NCBI GenBank assembly: GCA_963734595.1
Contig: CAVTHV010000026.1
Span: 248,001-312,000 of the forward strand
Length of the DNA stretch: 64,000 bases
Direction: 5' to 3'
Origin: CAKKQX01 sp963734595
GTDB taxonomy: Bacteria; Pseudomonadota; Gammaproteobacteria; Burkholderiales; SG8-41
In this document: piece after piece, positions 8,469 through 17,413 of the stretch
How positions within the stretch are numbered: position 1 is the stretch's first letter
Layout: the number at the start of each line of letters is the position of its first letter
Made by a program: the position numbers and the translations under genes
Notes under the pieces: generated by a model
Databases searched by the model: none
The model's input: only the letters and a program-made list of their open reading frames with translations
Told to the model about the DNA's origin: nothing

Positions 8469-9338
8469 TTATCGTTTCACGAGCGTGCTGCCGTAAAGAC
8501 CGGTCGGCTTGATCAGAAGAATCAGCAGCATGATGGCAAACGGCGCCATCTGTGCCATAGGGGCGTAGATCAGGGATCCGATCGAGACGACCTGCCCGAC
8601 GATAAAGGCGGATATCAGGGTCCCCTTGATGCTGCCAAGGCCGCCGATGATGACGACCATGAAAACGAATGCAAGCACCTCGAGTCCCATCTGGGGATCG
8701 ACCATGATCAGCGGCGCTTGCAGTCCACCGGCCAGACCGGACAACGCACCGGCGATGATGAAAGTGATGGTGAAGAGCCGGGACACGTTGATGCCGAGGC
8801 CTTCGACATGCTCCACATTTTCGATGCCGGCGCGGATCGCCTTGCCGATGATGGTCCGGTTCAAAAAGAGCCAGATTCCGGCATACACGAGAACGGCAAT
8901 ACCGACGATGATCAGGCGGTAGACTGGAACTTCAGTGCCGACGATATTCAGCTGAGTCAGCATCGGAACGGCGACCGGACGGGGCACCACGCCCCAGAAG
9001 TATTTGATGACGCCGATGCCGCCGATCAGGATCCCGAAGGACGTGATCATGCTGAACGTGAGTTCCCGTTCGTAGATGCGTCTGAAAATAAGCCGTTCCA
9101 CGGCGAAGGCGACGATGCCCGCAACTACCAATCCACCCAGCACGCCGAGCCACACGCTGCCCGTCCTGAGGCTGAGGGAATAAGTGATGTAGGCACCGAC
9201 CGAATAGTAGAGCAGCTGGTCGAGGCTGATGATGCGCATCAGGCCGAAGCACAGCGACAGGCCGATCGCCATCAGAAAAAAGATGCTTCCGATGCTCAAG
9301 CCGAAGATGACGCCGGAGATCAGCAGTTGTGCGCTCAT
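8469..9338 (-). CDS. Branched-chain-type ABC transporter permease (LivH family)
   Basis: Inner-membrane permease of 289 residues with about eight hydrophobic segments. The family signatures SIGSIFFLMAIGLSLCFGLMR near the N-terminus and GLAGGLQAPLIMVDPQMGLEVLAFVFMVVIIGGLGSIKG near residues 205-245 (the LivH/LivM cytoplasmic loop GGLGS) are present. Its start overlaps the LivM-type stop by one base (TGATG). It is the last gene of a five-gene HAAT-class importer. The solute cannot be inferred from the permease. Confidence 0.92.
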   Translation of the reverse strand: MSAQLLISGVIFGLSIGSIFFLMAIGLSLCFGLMRIISLDQLLYYSVGAYITYSLSLRTGSVWLGVLGGLVVAGIVAFAVERLIFRRIYERELTFSMITSFGILIGGIGVIKYFWGVVPRPVAVPMLTQLNIVGTEVPVYRLIIVGIAVLVYAGIWLFLNRTIIGKAIRAGIENVEHVEGLGINVSRLFTITFIIAGALSGLAGGLQAPLIMVDPQMGLEVLAFVFMVVIIGGLGSIKGTLISAFIVGQVVSIGSLIYAPMAQMAPFAIMLLILLIKPTGLYGSTLVKR

Positions 9339-10324
9339 CAGCGACGCGCCTCCCTGTTGTCGGCTGTTCCCGCCGTGGCCTTTTTCCGGGAAAGCAATTT
9401 TTCCAGCAGGGACTGCAACGTGCCCCAGATGCCCTTTTCTCCGGCAAGCATGATGAATACCAGCAGGAAACCGATAAAAAGCTCCCAGTTGCCGATCAAT
9501 TTGCTGATCACGTCTTTCATGCCGGTATAAGCAAACGCGCCGACGATGGGCCCGTAGAGCGTGCCGACCCCTCCGAGTATCGTGACCACGACGGGATCGG
9601 CGGCACGCGCCGGGCTGGTGATTTCCGGGCTCACGAATCCCAGGTAGACCGCGTACATCGCGCCGGCCAAAGCGGTCGTCGTATTGGCGATGATGAAGGC
9701 GAGCAGCCGGACGCGATAATTGCTGTAGCCGAGAAACTTCAGCTTGTCCTCGTTGATTTTGGTGGCCAGGCAGCAGGCGCCGTAGATCGAATCATCAAGA
9801 TACTTGTAGAACGCCCAGACAGCCAGCGCGACCAGAAGCGCGAAGATGAAGAAGTGGTTCGGCTTTCCCAGGTCCAGCAGCGGGGTGGAGGCGATGTTGG
9901 TCAGGAACCAGAGCCCGTTGTCGCCGTGGGTGATGTCCGCCAGCACTTTTTGCATGAGATAGTAGATGATCACCGCCAGCGCCAGGTTCACCAGCGCAAA
10001 GTAGTCGCTGCGCAGTCTCACAAACAGGGGGCCGACGATGCCGGACACCACCAGCCCCGACAGGACGCCCATCAGGATGCCGATATAAGGATTGGTGCCG
10101 AAATAAAAGAGATAAAACGCCGTTCCGTAGGCGCCGGCCGCGAGGTACGCCGGCTGCCCGAACGATATGAAACCGACACGACCCAGCAGGAAGCTGCAAC
10201 CCATGGTGTAGATCGAGAAGATGACGACTTCATTGACGAAGGCCAGGGGCAGGAATGCCCGCGACAGTGCCAGCAGTGAAAACGCCAGCAGCAGGCCCCA
10301 CCACCATCGGAATGCTTTCACCAT
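9338..10324 (-). CDS. Branched-chain-type ABC transporter permease (LivM family)
   Basis: 328-residue permease. LLGRVGFISFGQPAYLAAGAYG near residue 47 and the C-terminal VTILGGVGTLYGPIVGAF near residue 250 are LivM hallmarks; eight to ten hydrophobic segments are visible and the C-terminus is basic. It is coupled to the LivH-type gene by a one-base stop/start overlap and follows the LivF-type gene by 18 nt. It pairs with LivH to form the translocation pore. Confidence 0.92.
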   Translation of the reverse strand: MVKAFRWWWGLLLAFSLLALSRAFLPLAFVNEVVIFSIYTMGCSFLLGRVGFISFGQPAYLAAGAYGTAFYLFYFGTNPYIGILMGVLSGLVVSGIVGPLFVRLRSDYFALVNLALAVIIYYLMQKVLADITHGDNGLWFLTNIASTPLLDLGKPNHFFIFALLVALAVWAFYKYLDDSIYGACCLATKINEDKLKFLGYSNYRVRLLAFIIANTTTALAGAMYAVYLGFVSPEITSPARAADPVVVTILGGVGTLYGPIVGAFAYTGMKDVISKLIGNWELFIGFLLVFIMLAGEKGIWGTLQSLLEKLLSRKKATAGTADNREARR

Positions 10325-10342
10325 GCTTCCGCCCTTGAATCG

Positions 10343-11038
10343 CTAAAGGTAACGTTCACAAACATCCGGCTTGATCGAGTCCCGGTCTGCGAGCTCGGCC
10401 ACGATACGCCCCTCTTTCAGGGCGTAGACCTTGCTGGATATGGCGCAAACCAGAGGCAGGTTCTGCTCCACGATCACCAGCGCGGTGTTTTTGCTCAATT
10501 CCCCGAACACCTCCCTCAGGTGCGCAACGATGCTCGGGGCCAGTCCCTCGGTGGGCTCGTCGATCAGCAGTACTTTCGGGCTTCCCAATATTGCTCTGCC
10601 GATCATCAGCATCTGGCGTTCACCCCCGCTCAGATGTCCGGCCTTGCGGTCCATCAGCTCTTTCAACTTCGGGAAATAGTCCGTGACCCGGTCCCAGCCG
10701 TAGTCTTTGGTGGCGTAGCTGCCGAGTTCCAGGTTTTCCCGGACCGTGAGATCGGAAAACACTTTCTTGTCCTGGGGAACGTACTTGATCCCCATTTTCG
10801 CAATTTCGTAGGACTTGCGGCCGACCAGATCGACGCGCTCGGAAGTGACCGACCCGGAGAGCGGTTTCAAAAATCCGGCGATAGTTTTGAGAAGCGTGGT
10901 CTTGCCGGCGCCGTTGCGCCCCACGCAGGCCACGACCTGGCGCGGGCTTACGCTGAAGTCGATATCGAAGAGAACCTTCGATTCTCCGTAAGAGGCGTTC
11001 AGGCCCCTGACGGTCAGTATTTCGTCGTTATTCGTCAT
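10343..11038 (-). CDS. Branched-chain-type ABC transporter ATP-binding protein (LivF family)
   Basis: 231-residue ATPase. Walker A GRNGAGKTT (near residue 40), signature LSGGERQMLMIGRA (near 137), Walker B VLLIDEP, and the H-loop VIVEQN are all present. The short form with LKEGRIVAE near the C-terminus is LivF-like. Its ATG overlaps the LivG-type stop by four bases (ATGA), so translation is coupled. Confidence 0.92.
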   Translation of the reverse strand: MTNNDEILTVRGLNASYGESKVLFDIDFSVSPRQVVACVGRNGAGKTTLLKTIAGFLKPLSGSVTSERVDLVGRKSYEIAKMGIKYVPQDKKVFSDLTVRENLELGSYATKDYGWDRVTDYFPKLKELMDRKAGHLSGGERQMLMIGRAILGSPKVLLIDEPTEGLAPSIVAHLREVFGELSKNTALVIVEQNLPLVCAISSKVYALKEGRIVAELADRDSIKPDVCERYL

Positions 11039-11821
11039 GAACCGGCATGCGCGTTTGCGTCTGCAGAGGCGTCGATCTGCCAGTAGCTTTTTCGCACTTC
11101 GGGATCCCGCAGCGTTTCCTCATATCCGCCATCTGCGATGATTCTGCCCTCGTGCATGACGGTGAGCCGCTGCAGGAAATCCTGCTACGTGTGAAATTTT
11201 GTGTTCCACGATCAGGATCGTCTGCTTGCCGATGTGTCTGCGCAGCACATCCAGAATCGCCTTGATCTCGGATTCGGCCAGCCCCGCCAGCGGTTCGTCC
11301 AACAGCAGCACTTCGGGCTCGACCAGGACCGCCATCGCGATCTCCAGGCGTCTTTTTTCACCCAGGCTGAGATGCTTGACCAACCGGTCGCGCACGTCCT
11401 GCAGATCGAAGGTTTCCAGGATCTCGAGGATCTTGTCTTCGTTGCGGTATCTCTTGCAGGTGTTGATCAGCAGATGAAACAACGACGATTTCCGGTGCGC
11501 CCTGAAAAAGCAGAGCACCAGGTTGTCGATCACGCTGAGGTTGTCGAAGGTGGAAGTGAGCTGGAAGGTGCGCGTCAATCCCCTGGCCACCCTTGCCTGC
11601 GGCGTCATGCGGGTGATATCCACGCCTTTGTGCAGGATGGTTCCTTCGTCGGGGGGGAAATATCCCGTCAGGAGGTTGAAGAAAGTGGTTTTCCCCGCCC
11701 CGTTGGAGCCGATGATTCCGGCAACTTCATGCTCGTGCAGCGAGTAATTGACCCGGTCAACGGCGGTCAATGCGCCGAAGCGTTTCGTGACACCCTCGGC
11801 TTTGATAATTTCTACGCGCAA
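11035..11821 (-). CDS. Branched-chain-type ABC transporter ATP-binding protein (LivG family; one probable +1 insertion)
   Basis: Second ATPase of the importer. Walker A GSNGAGKTTFF, signature LSLGEKRRLEIAMA, Walker B LLLDEPLAGL and the H-loop IVEHK are in one frame from a TTG start at 11821. The C-terminal segment (LTVMHEGRIIADGGYEE to the stop overlapping livF) is one frame over. An extra base near 11184-11186, just after EHKISHV, explains the shift; the corrected length is 786 nt (261 residues). The start is chosen because upstream codons cross a hairpin and do not look like LivG. Confidence 0.85.
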
Positions 11822-11842
11822 GCCCGGCCCTTCTGTAATGTT

Positions 11843-11879
11843 CCGTCCCGGTGGACACGAGAGAGGTTCACCGGGACGG
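11843..11879 (-). promoter_or_regulatory. Intercistronic hairpin between the solute-binding protein and LivG genes
   Basis: A 14-bp stem (11843-11856 with 11866-11879, one non-Watson-Crick position) encloses a 9-nt loop, without a T-run on the minus strand. A T-less stable stem right after the binding-protein gene is the usual arrangement that keeps that message more abundant than the transporter genes, by 3'-end protection or partial attenuation. Confidence 0.6.
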
Positions 11880-11904
11880 ACACAGGTCGATATTTTACGG
11901 CGGC

Positions 11905-13149
11905 TTAGTAGCCGAGAGACTTCAGCGTCGGCATCACCGACTCGCCGCCCACGGCGCCCATGACCGTGAAAAGGTCCCATTCATTCTTCCGTTCCTTGGC
12001 TCCCTTTCCCTTCACCAGGAATGCCGCGTACTTGAATTCGGCTGCGTGGTCGTCGCGCCATCTGGCAGGCCCTTTGACCGAATTGAATTGACCTTTGTTC
12101 GCCATCAGGGCCACGGACACCTTGTGCGGATCAAAGGATTTGGCGGCTTCGAAGCCCCTGAACATCTCCATGTATGCAATATAGGAGATCGCCGCATAGG
12201 CATCTGGCGGGCGCTTATATTTGGCGCTGTACAGGTCGGTGAACTCCTTGGCGTCCTTGGCCACTTCCTTGTCGGGGAAGCCGGAGAGGTCATAGTAAAA
12301 ATAATGCATCGCGTAGACGCCATCGAGAGCTTCGGGAGGGAGGCCTTTCGCGACCACGTTTGTGATGAAGGCGTTGAAAATCGTCGTTTCCTTGTTGAGC
12401 CCCATCTGCTGGGCCTGCTTCAGGAGCGCAACGGCATCGGCTGCAAATTGTGCGAAGATGAAAACATCCGGCTTTGCCGCGTGGACTTTCTGCAAGACGG
12501 TCGTGTAGTCGCTGGTTCCCAACGAAACCTCGTCGTAGCCGACGATTTCGGCGCCGTATTGCTTGGCGGCGGCATAGACACCGTCACGGATGTCCCAGCC
12601 GAAGCTGTCGGAGCGGGCCAAAAAGAAAATACGCTTCTTGCCCAGCGTTTTGACGGCCGCCTGGCCCGCCATGTAACCCACTGTCCAGGGGCTGTATGCG
12701 GCGGCGAAGGTGGAATCGGCCAGCTTGCCCTTCTGGAACGCTTCCTTGGCCATTACGCAGACGGGGAAGTAGGGCATCGGCTCTTTGGTGACCATGGCAT
12801 TGATCGCGTACGCGAGTGGCGCCCAGGTCTGACCGCCTACGCCTTTGACGCCTTCGGAAACCATGTAACGGTAGCGCCGGACGCCCACATCCTGCTTGGC
12901 TTCGTCATCGGCGACAACGCCTTCCACCATGACTTTGCCGCCGGGCATATTGAGTCCGCCCCTTTTGTTGATGACATCCACCGCCAGCAGTGCGCCGTCC
13001 CGCTGGGTTTCAGCCACTGCTGCAAACGTTCCGGTGAGCGGCAGCAGGATGCCCACCTTGATCTTGCCGGGCTCGGCTGCGGTAGCGGCGCCCTGAGCAA
13101 AAACGCCGCATAAAACGAAAATCGAAATCAAGCTCAAGAACCTTTTCAT
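11905..13149 (-). CDS. ABC transporter substrate-binding protein (HAAT family, LivK-like)
   Basis: Periplasmic binding protein, 414 residues from the ATG at 13149 behind a GGAGG site. Signal peptide: MKRF followed by a hydrophobic core and AQGAATAAEPGK (cleavage near residue 25). The mature protein begins KIKVGILLPLTGTFAAVAETQRDGA-type, the Peripla_BP_6 opening. It is first gene of the importer, followed by a hairpin and livG-livF-livM-livH type genes. Residues do not clearly identify branched-chain amino acids, urea or aromatics as substrate; the YYDLSGFPD region and long C-terminus suggest a divergent ligand. Confidence 0.88.
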   Translation of the reverse strand: MKRFLSLISIFVLCGVFAQGAATAAEPGKIKVGILLPLTGTFAAVAETQRDGALLAVDVINKRGGLNMPGGKVMVEGVVADDEAKQDVGVRRYRYMVSEGVKGVGGQTWAPLAYAINAMVTKEPMPYFPVCVMAKEAFQKGKLADSTFAAAYSPWTVGYMAGQAAVKTLGKKRIFFLARSDSFGWDIRDGVYAAAKQYGAEIVGYDEVSLGTSDYTTVLQKVHAAKPDVFIFAQFAADAVALLKQAQQMGLNKETTIFNAFITNVVAKGLPPEALDGVYAMHYFYYDLSGFPDKEVAKDAKEFTDLYSAKYKRPPDAYAAISYIAYMEMFRGFEAAKSFDPHKVSVALMANKGQFNSVKGPARWRDDHAAEFKYAAFLVKGKGAKERKNEWDLFTVMGAVGGESVMPTLKSLGY

Positions 13150-13430
13150 TATTACCTCCGTCTGGTTGAATAAGCCCGGCTTCAATCGCTCATCGAATGG
13201 TTCGAATAAGATCGCCGGGGCAGACTGCTTCTGGCGTTGACCGCCTCTTTTTGCCTGTTGCTCGAAACGCTGATAATGCCCTTTTTGTTTTTTCCGAGTC
13301 AACAACTACCGAAAATATCCGGGGAGTTTTTGTTGATGCACGTCAAAAGAACCCCAAAAATGCTTTTTTGCCCTGATGGAGCGGAATATTCGGGATTCGG
13401 GAAAAAACGTCGCCGGGAGGCATGCGAAAT
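13150..13430. other. Intergenic region upstream of the ABC importer
   Basis: This 281-bp gap separates the importer start from the end of the VWA gene. It is lower in GC toward 13260-13400. I see no convincing gene, tRNA or terminator; the importer promoter should be here but no clear -35/-10 pair stands out. Confidence 0.4.
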
Positions 13431-15576
13431 TCAGGTTGCGAGCCGGCGGTAAATGTCGGAAACCTTGAGCGGCAGCCGCGCAACATCGTCCACCAGCGTC
13501 CAGTTGACCGGGCCGTACATGTGAGGCAGGTAGTCGCGCGCTTCGCGGTCGATGGTGATGCAGAACGGCTTGATGCCCGCGCGGTGCGCCTCGATCAGGG
13601 CCTGGCGCGTGTCCTCGATGCCGTATTCGCCGCGGTAGTTGTCGCTGTAGTCGTCGGGCTTGCCGTCCGAGAGCGTGATCAGCAGCTTGGTGCGCGCCTC
13701 GACGCGCGTGAGCAGCAAGGTGAGGTGGCGGATCGCCACGCCCATGCGCGTGTAGTCCTGCGGCGAGATGCCGGCGATGCGGCTTCGCACCGCAGTCGTC
13801 GTAGCGCTCGTCGAAGCGCTTGATGCGGATAGATTTCGCAGCGCTTGCGCGTAATGCCCGAGAAACCGTAGATCGCGTAGCGGTCGCCCAGCACTTCCAG
13901 CGCTTCGCACAGCATCACCAGCGCCTCGCGCTCGGCATCGTTGATCCAGCCCTTGGTCGAGCCGCTCATGTCGACCATGAACATCACGGCGATGTCGCGC
14001 TCGGCCTTGTGGCGCCTGACGAACAGGCGGTCGGAGAGTTCCATGCCGCTTTGCATGTCGGCATAGGCGGCGATCACCGCGTCGAGATCGATGTCGTCGC
14101 CGTAGGGCTGCTTCTTGAGCAGCCGGTCTTCGCCGCGCAGCAGCTCGAAAGTGCCGCTTCAGCTGCGCGACCTGAGGTGCGTACTTGGCGAGCGTGGAGC
14201 CGACGAAACCGGCGCTGCCCGGATGGACGTCGAGTTCGCGCAGCACGCACCAGTTTTTGCGGTAGTGGCGGCGCTTGCAGTCCCATTCGTTGTAGAAGAA
14301 GCGCGCCTTCTTCGTGGTAGGTGCCTTTCCACACGTCTGCCGGGTCCTGTTCGCTGCGCTGGTTCTGGCGGTAACCGCCGTCGCCTGCGGCGACCAGGTA
14401 TTCCTCCGGAATTTCTCCCAGGTCCTGCAGGATGGAGTCCATGAGCTGGGTCACGTTGTCGGGCGGGGCGACCGGCTTGCCGTCGAGCTGCAGGTCGTAG
14501 CTCGCGCTGCCGTTTTCCGCTGCAGGATCGGTGGTCTCGATCGAGAAGCGCTCCCCGGGCGGGGTCTGTGACGCGGCGCCCCCGTCCTTCTCCTCGAGCA
14601 GTTGCGCCAGCGCGGACTGAAATTCGCTTTTTTCCTTCGCGAGGCGCGCCTTGCGTACCGCCGCGGCCTGCGCCGGTTGCAGCACGGGGGCGTAGCTATA
14701 GTGGATGGGCATCATGTCTGCATAGACCTGTGAGAGCAGGGCGATGCTGTCGTTGACGGTCGCAGCAGGCGCGGCAAGGCGCGGCGCAGCGCGGGTCGGG
14801 GACGTTGTTCTCGTGCAGCTTCTGCATGTCACGCGCGAGCCCCGGCAGCGTGCGTGAGATGCAGGCTTCGAGCCGGACCGTTTCGAGCGTGTTGAGCAGT
14901 TGCAGCGCATGTCGCGGATCGTCGTATGCCGCAGCACGCGGCATCGAGGTCGGCGTTGAAGGTGCCAAAACGGCCTTGGGCCCACAGAAGTGATGCTAAT
15001 GCCTTGTATATAAAGAAGTTTTCTTCTCGTGTCGCACCGAGGGCGATACGGGGCGGCAGGAACAGGGTCTCGGTGTCGGTATAGGGATGGGCGGCGGTAT
15101 CGAGCATGAGGCGCCGGCCCGAGAGCCCGCAGATAAAGAGCTGCAGCACGTGGGTGACGTCAGCAAACGAAACGGCTGCGGCAGATTCGCCCGAACGCGC
15201 TGCAAATTCATCGATATTCTTGAAAACGGCGCTGCCGCGATAGAGACCTTCGCGGTCGTAGGTGTCCATCGCCTCGATGATCCAGTCTTCGGCGGCACGC
15301 AAGATCCAGGCGCGCCAGCCCCTGCGGCGCGGCGGCGGCGAATTGGTAGGCCATCTCGGGATTGGTGCGCGCGATGACCGCTGTCCAATGCAGGGTGAAG
15401 TCCTGCAGGTCCCGCGCCAGCGGCGCGATGGTCTCGGCCAATCGCGTCGCGGTGCGGCGCGACGACAATACCGGGTCGAGAATTTCGTCGAGGCGGTCCT
15501 CGAGTGCGTTTGCGGAGTAGGGCTCGGCGGCCATCACCGCCAGGCGCGGATCAGAATAACGAGGAGGCAAGCTCAT
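13431..15576 (-). CDS. VWA-domain protein, NorD/CbbO-like (about seven probable +1 insertions)
   Basis: The start ATG (15576) overlaps the MoxR-type gene by 26 nt. The protein-like segments, read through three frames, are an N-terminal helical region (ILDPVLSSRRTATRLAETIAPLA), YTDTETLFLPPRIA near residue 165, a linker with SIALLSQVYADMMPIHYSY, then the VWA domain: MVDMSGSTKGW is the DxSxS MIDAS, followed by ITLSDGKPDDY. It ends KVSDIYRRLAT. Inferred extra bases lie near 15318, 14938, 14797, 14307, 14157, 13832 and 13793; correction gives 712 residues, the NorD/CbbO size. Such proteins work with a MoxR ATPase to activate metalloenzymes (NorD for NO reductase, CbbO for RuBisCO). No nor or cbb gene is nearby; sat-aprBA is. 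Confidence 0.78.
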
Positions 15577-16364
15577 TGATCGCGCGCAGCATTTCCGGGT
15601 CGTCGGAGAGCGCTTCGGCGATGGCGCCGCTGCACGCGGCGCGCGGGGCGATGCCGCGCGCCATGAGCTTGGCGGCGTGCACCAGCAGGCGTGTCGAAGC
15701 GCCCTCGTCGAGTCCGTTGCCCTTGAGGTTGCGCGTCATGTGCGGCGAGCCTGATCAGCTTGTCCGCGCTGGCCTCATCAAGAGCCGGTTTCGGTCATGA
15801 TGATCTTCTTCTCGAGGGCGGCCCGCGGGATAGTTGAATTCGATGGCGACGAAGCGCTGGCGCGTGCTCTGCTTCAGTTCCTTCAGCACGCTCTGGTAGC
15901 CGGGGTTGTACGACATGATCAGCACGAACTCCTCGGGCGCGCTGCAGCAGTTCGCCGTGCTTTTCCATCGGCAGGATGCGGCGGTCGTCGGCGAGCGGGT
16001 GGATGACGACGGTGGTGTCCTTGCGCGCTTCCACGATTTCGTCGAGATAGCAGATGCCGCCGCAGCGCACGGCGCGCGCGAGCGGTCCGTCGACCCACAC
16101 CGTTTCGTTGTTGGTGATCAGATAGCGGCCGACCAGGTCGGAGGCGGTAAGATCGTCGTGGCAGGAAACGGTGATCAGCGGGCGCTTCAGGCGCCACGCC
16201 ATGTATTCCATGAAACGCGTCTTGCCGCAGCCGGTCGGGCCTTTGAGCAGCACCGGCATCTGGCTCGCATAGGCGGCATCGAACAGCGCGATCTCGTCGC
16301 CGAGCGGCTCGTAGTAGGGCTCTTTTTCGATCAGGTGCGACTCGGGCTTGAGCACGCCGGGCAT
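15551..16364 (-). CDS. MoxR-type AAA+ ATPase, NorQ/CbbQ-like (about four probable +1 insertions)
   Basis: Starts at ATG 16364. The N-terminal frame shows Walker A LLKGPTGCGKTRFMEYM (near residue 40), VSCHDDLTASDLVGRYL near 70 and the Walker B-like CYLDEIVEARKDTT near 110. The sensor/arginine-finger part (FVLIMSYNPGYQ, RFVAIEFNYP) and the C-terminal helical lid (NGLDEGASTRLLVHAAKLMARG to NELASSLF) lie in other frames. Inferred insertions near 15944, 15826, 15780 and 15745 restore 269 residues, exactly the CbbQ/NorQ size. It is encoded 15 nt after the YkgJ-type gene and overlaps the VWA gene, so the three form an operon. Confidence 0.85.
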
Positions 16365-16379
16365 GCGAGCGGGCTGGTC

Positions 16380-17286
16380 TTACGTCACCGAGCCTCTCGT
16401 AGAGCTTGTCCTGCGCATTGGCCAGTTCTTCGGCGCTTGGTCGGCCGACATTTGCGGCCTGGCGCTGTTGGTAGCGCTCGCTGCGCTTTTGCGCCGCATC
16501 GGCCTTCAAGGCGATGGTGCTCTCGCCGAACAGCACCTGCTTGAGCAGGCGGAAAGCCGAACCTGAGCAGCTTGACTTCGTCCTGCACCAGCTCCTGCCT
16601 GAACGCCGGCTCGAGTTCGAACACTTCGTCGAATCCGGTGCTCGCGACGAAATCGCGAAAGCCGTCGAGGTCGTAGCTGGCAAGGAAAAACAGCTCCAGG
16701 CTGCGCTCGCGAGGGCTTGCCGACGGTCGGGCCGCTGGAGCGCTTCTTGAGGATGATCTGGCGCCATTCGCGGTTGATCTCGTCGTAGTCGTCGACGCCC
16801 TGCTCCTGGCGGTAGTCGCGCACCGTCTGCACCACCGGTTCGTGGTGGCCGAGGCAATGGTCTTCCTTGACCACGAAATACGAGTCCTCGTCGGTCGGCG
16901 AATCCTTCCTGCGCATCGACACCAGCCCCAGCGCGTAATAGCGGCAGGCGGCGGGGCGGTCGGCATAGACGCCGCAGCCTTCAGGCGTGAGATTGATGCA
17001 TGCCGCCGAATCCGTCCTTGGTGCGCGAGCTTGAGCCCCGGCATGCCGTGGCCGTCCATCGCGAAATCGACGGTGTAGTGTGTCGATGAATTCGCGCGAC
17101 GGTGATGCCGAGGCGGTTCTTCAGCCGCAGTATGTCGTACGGCGTCAGCATGATGTCGATGTTCTCGCAGCACTTGTTGAAGCAGGCGATGCCCTTGTGG
17201 CAGCGGAACTGGAACTTGTCGTCGAGCGCCAGTTGCACCGGCATGACCGGGCTGGTTGGCGCTGTGTTATCCGGAGCGTTGCTCAT
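16380..17286 (-). CDS. YkgJ-family cysteine-cluster protein (about seven probable +1 insertions)
   Basis: Starts at ATG 17286. The N-terminal segment FQFRCHKGIACFNKCCENIDI (Cys near 30, 36, 40, 41) and, after frame correction, GGCINLTPEGCGVYADRPAACRYYALG match the Fe-S/zinc cluster of the YkgJ (UPF0153) family. A C-terminal helical extension of about 120 residues (FDEVFELEPAFRQELVQDE, LLKQVLFGESTIALKADAA) is unusual for minimal YkgJ proteins. Inferred extra bases lie near 17100, 17078, 17029, 17000, 16706, 16555 and 16385; correction yields about 299 residues ending at TTA 16380-16382. It is the first gene of the YkgJ/MoxR/VWA set, behind the aprA terminator. The function is not known. Confidence 0.7.
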
Positions 17287-17355
17287 AAGCGGCTGTCAAG
17301 AAAACGTTGAGCGGGCGCCGCCGGCGTCCATGTCGGATGCTGGCCGGCGGTCAAG

Positions 17356-17388
17356 AAAAAGGCCCGGGGTAATTATACACCCCGGGCC
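17356..17388 (-). terminator. Intrinsic terminator after aprA
   Basis: A 9-bp GC-only stem (17361-17369 with 17380-17388) is followed on the minus strand by TTTTTCTT. It ends the sat-aprB-aprA transcript and separates it from the YkgJ/MoxR/VWA operon. The loop contains TATAAT read on the minus strand (17372-17377), which could be a -10 element for the downstream operon, but no good -35 is seen. Confidence 0.8.
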
Positions 17389-17413
17389 CGCCTAACCTCT
17401 TGTTACTTCTGGC

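Noticed and set aside
13431..16364. Calling the MoxR/VWA pair cbbQ/cbbO or norQ/norD
   Set aside because: The domains fit both families but no RuBisCO or NO reductase gene is nearby, so a specific symbol is not justified.
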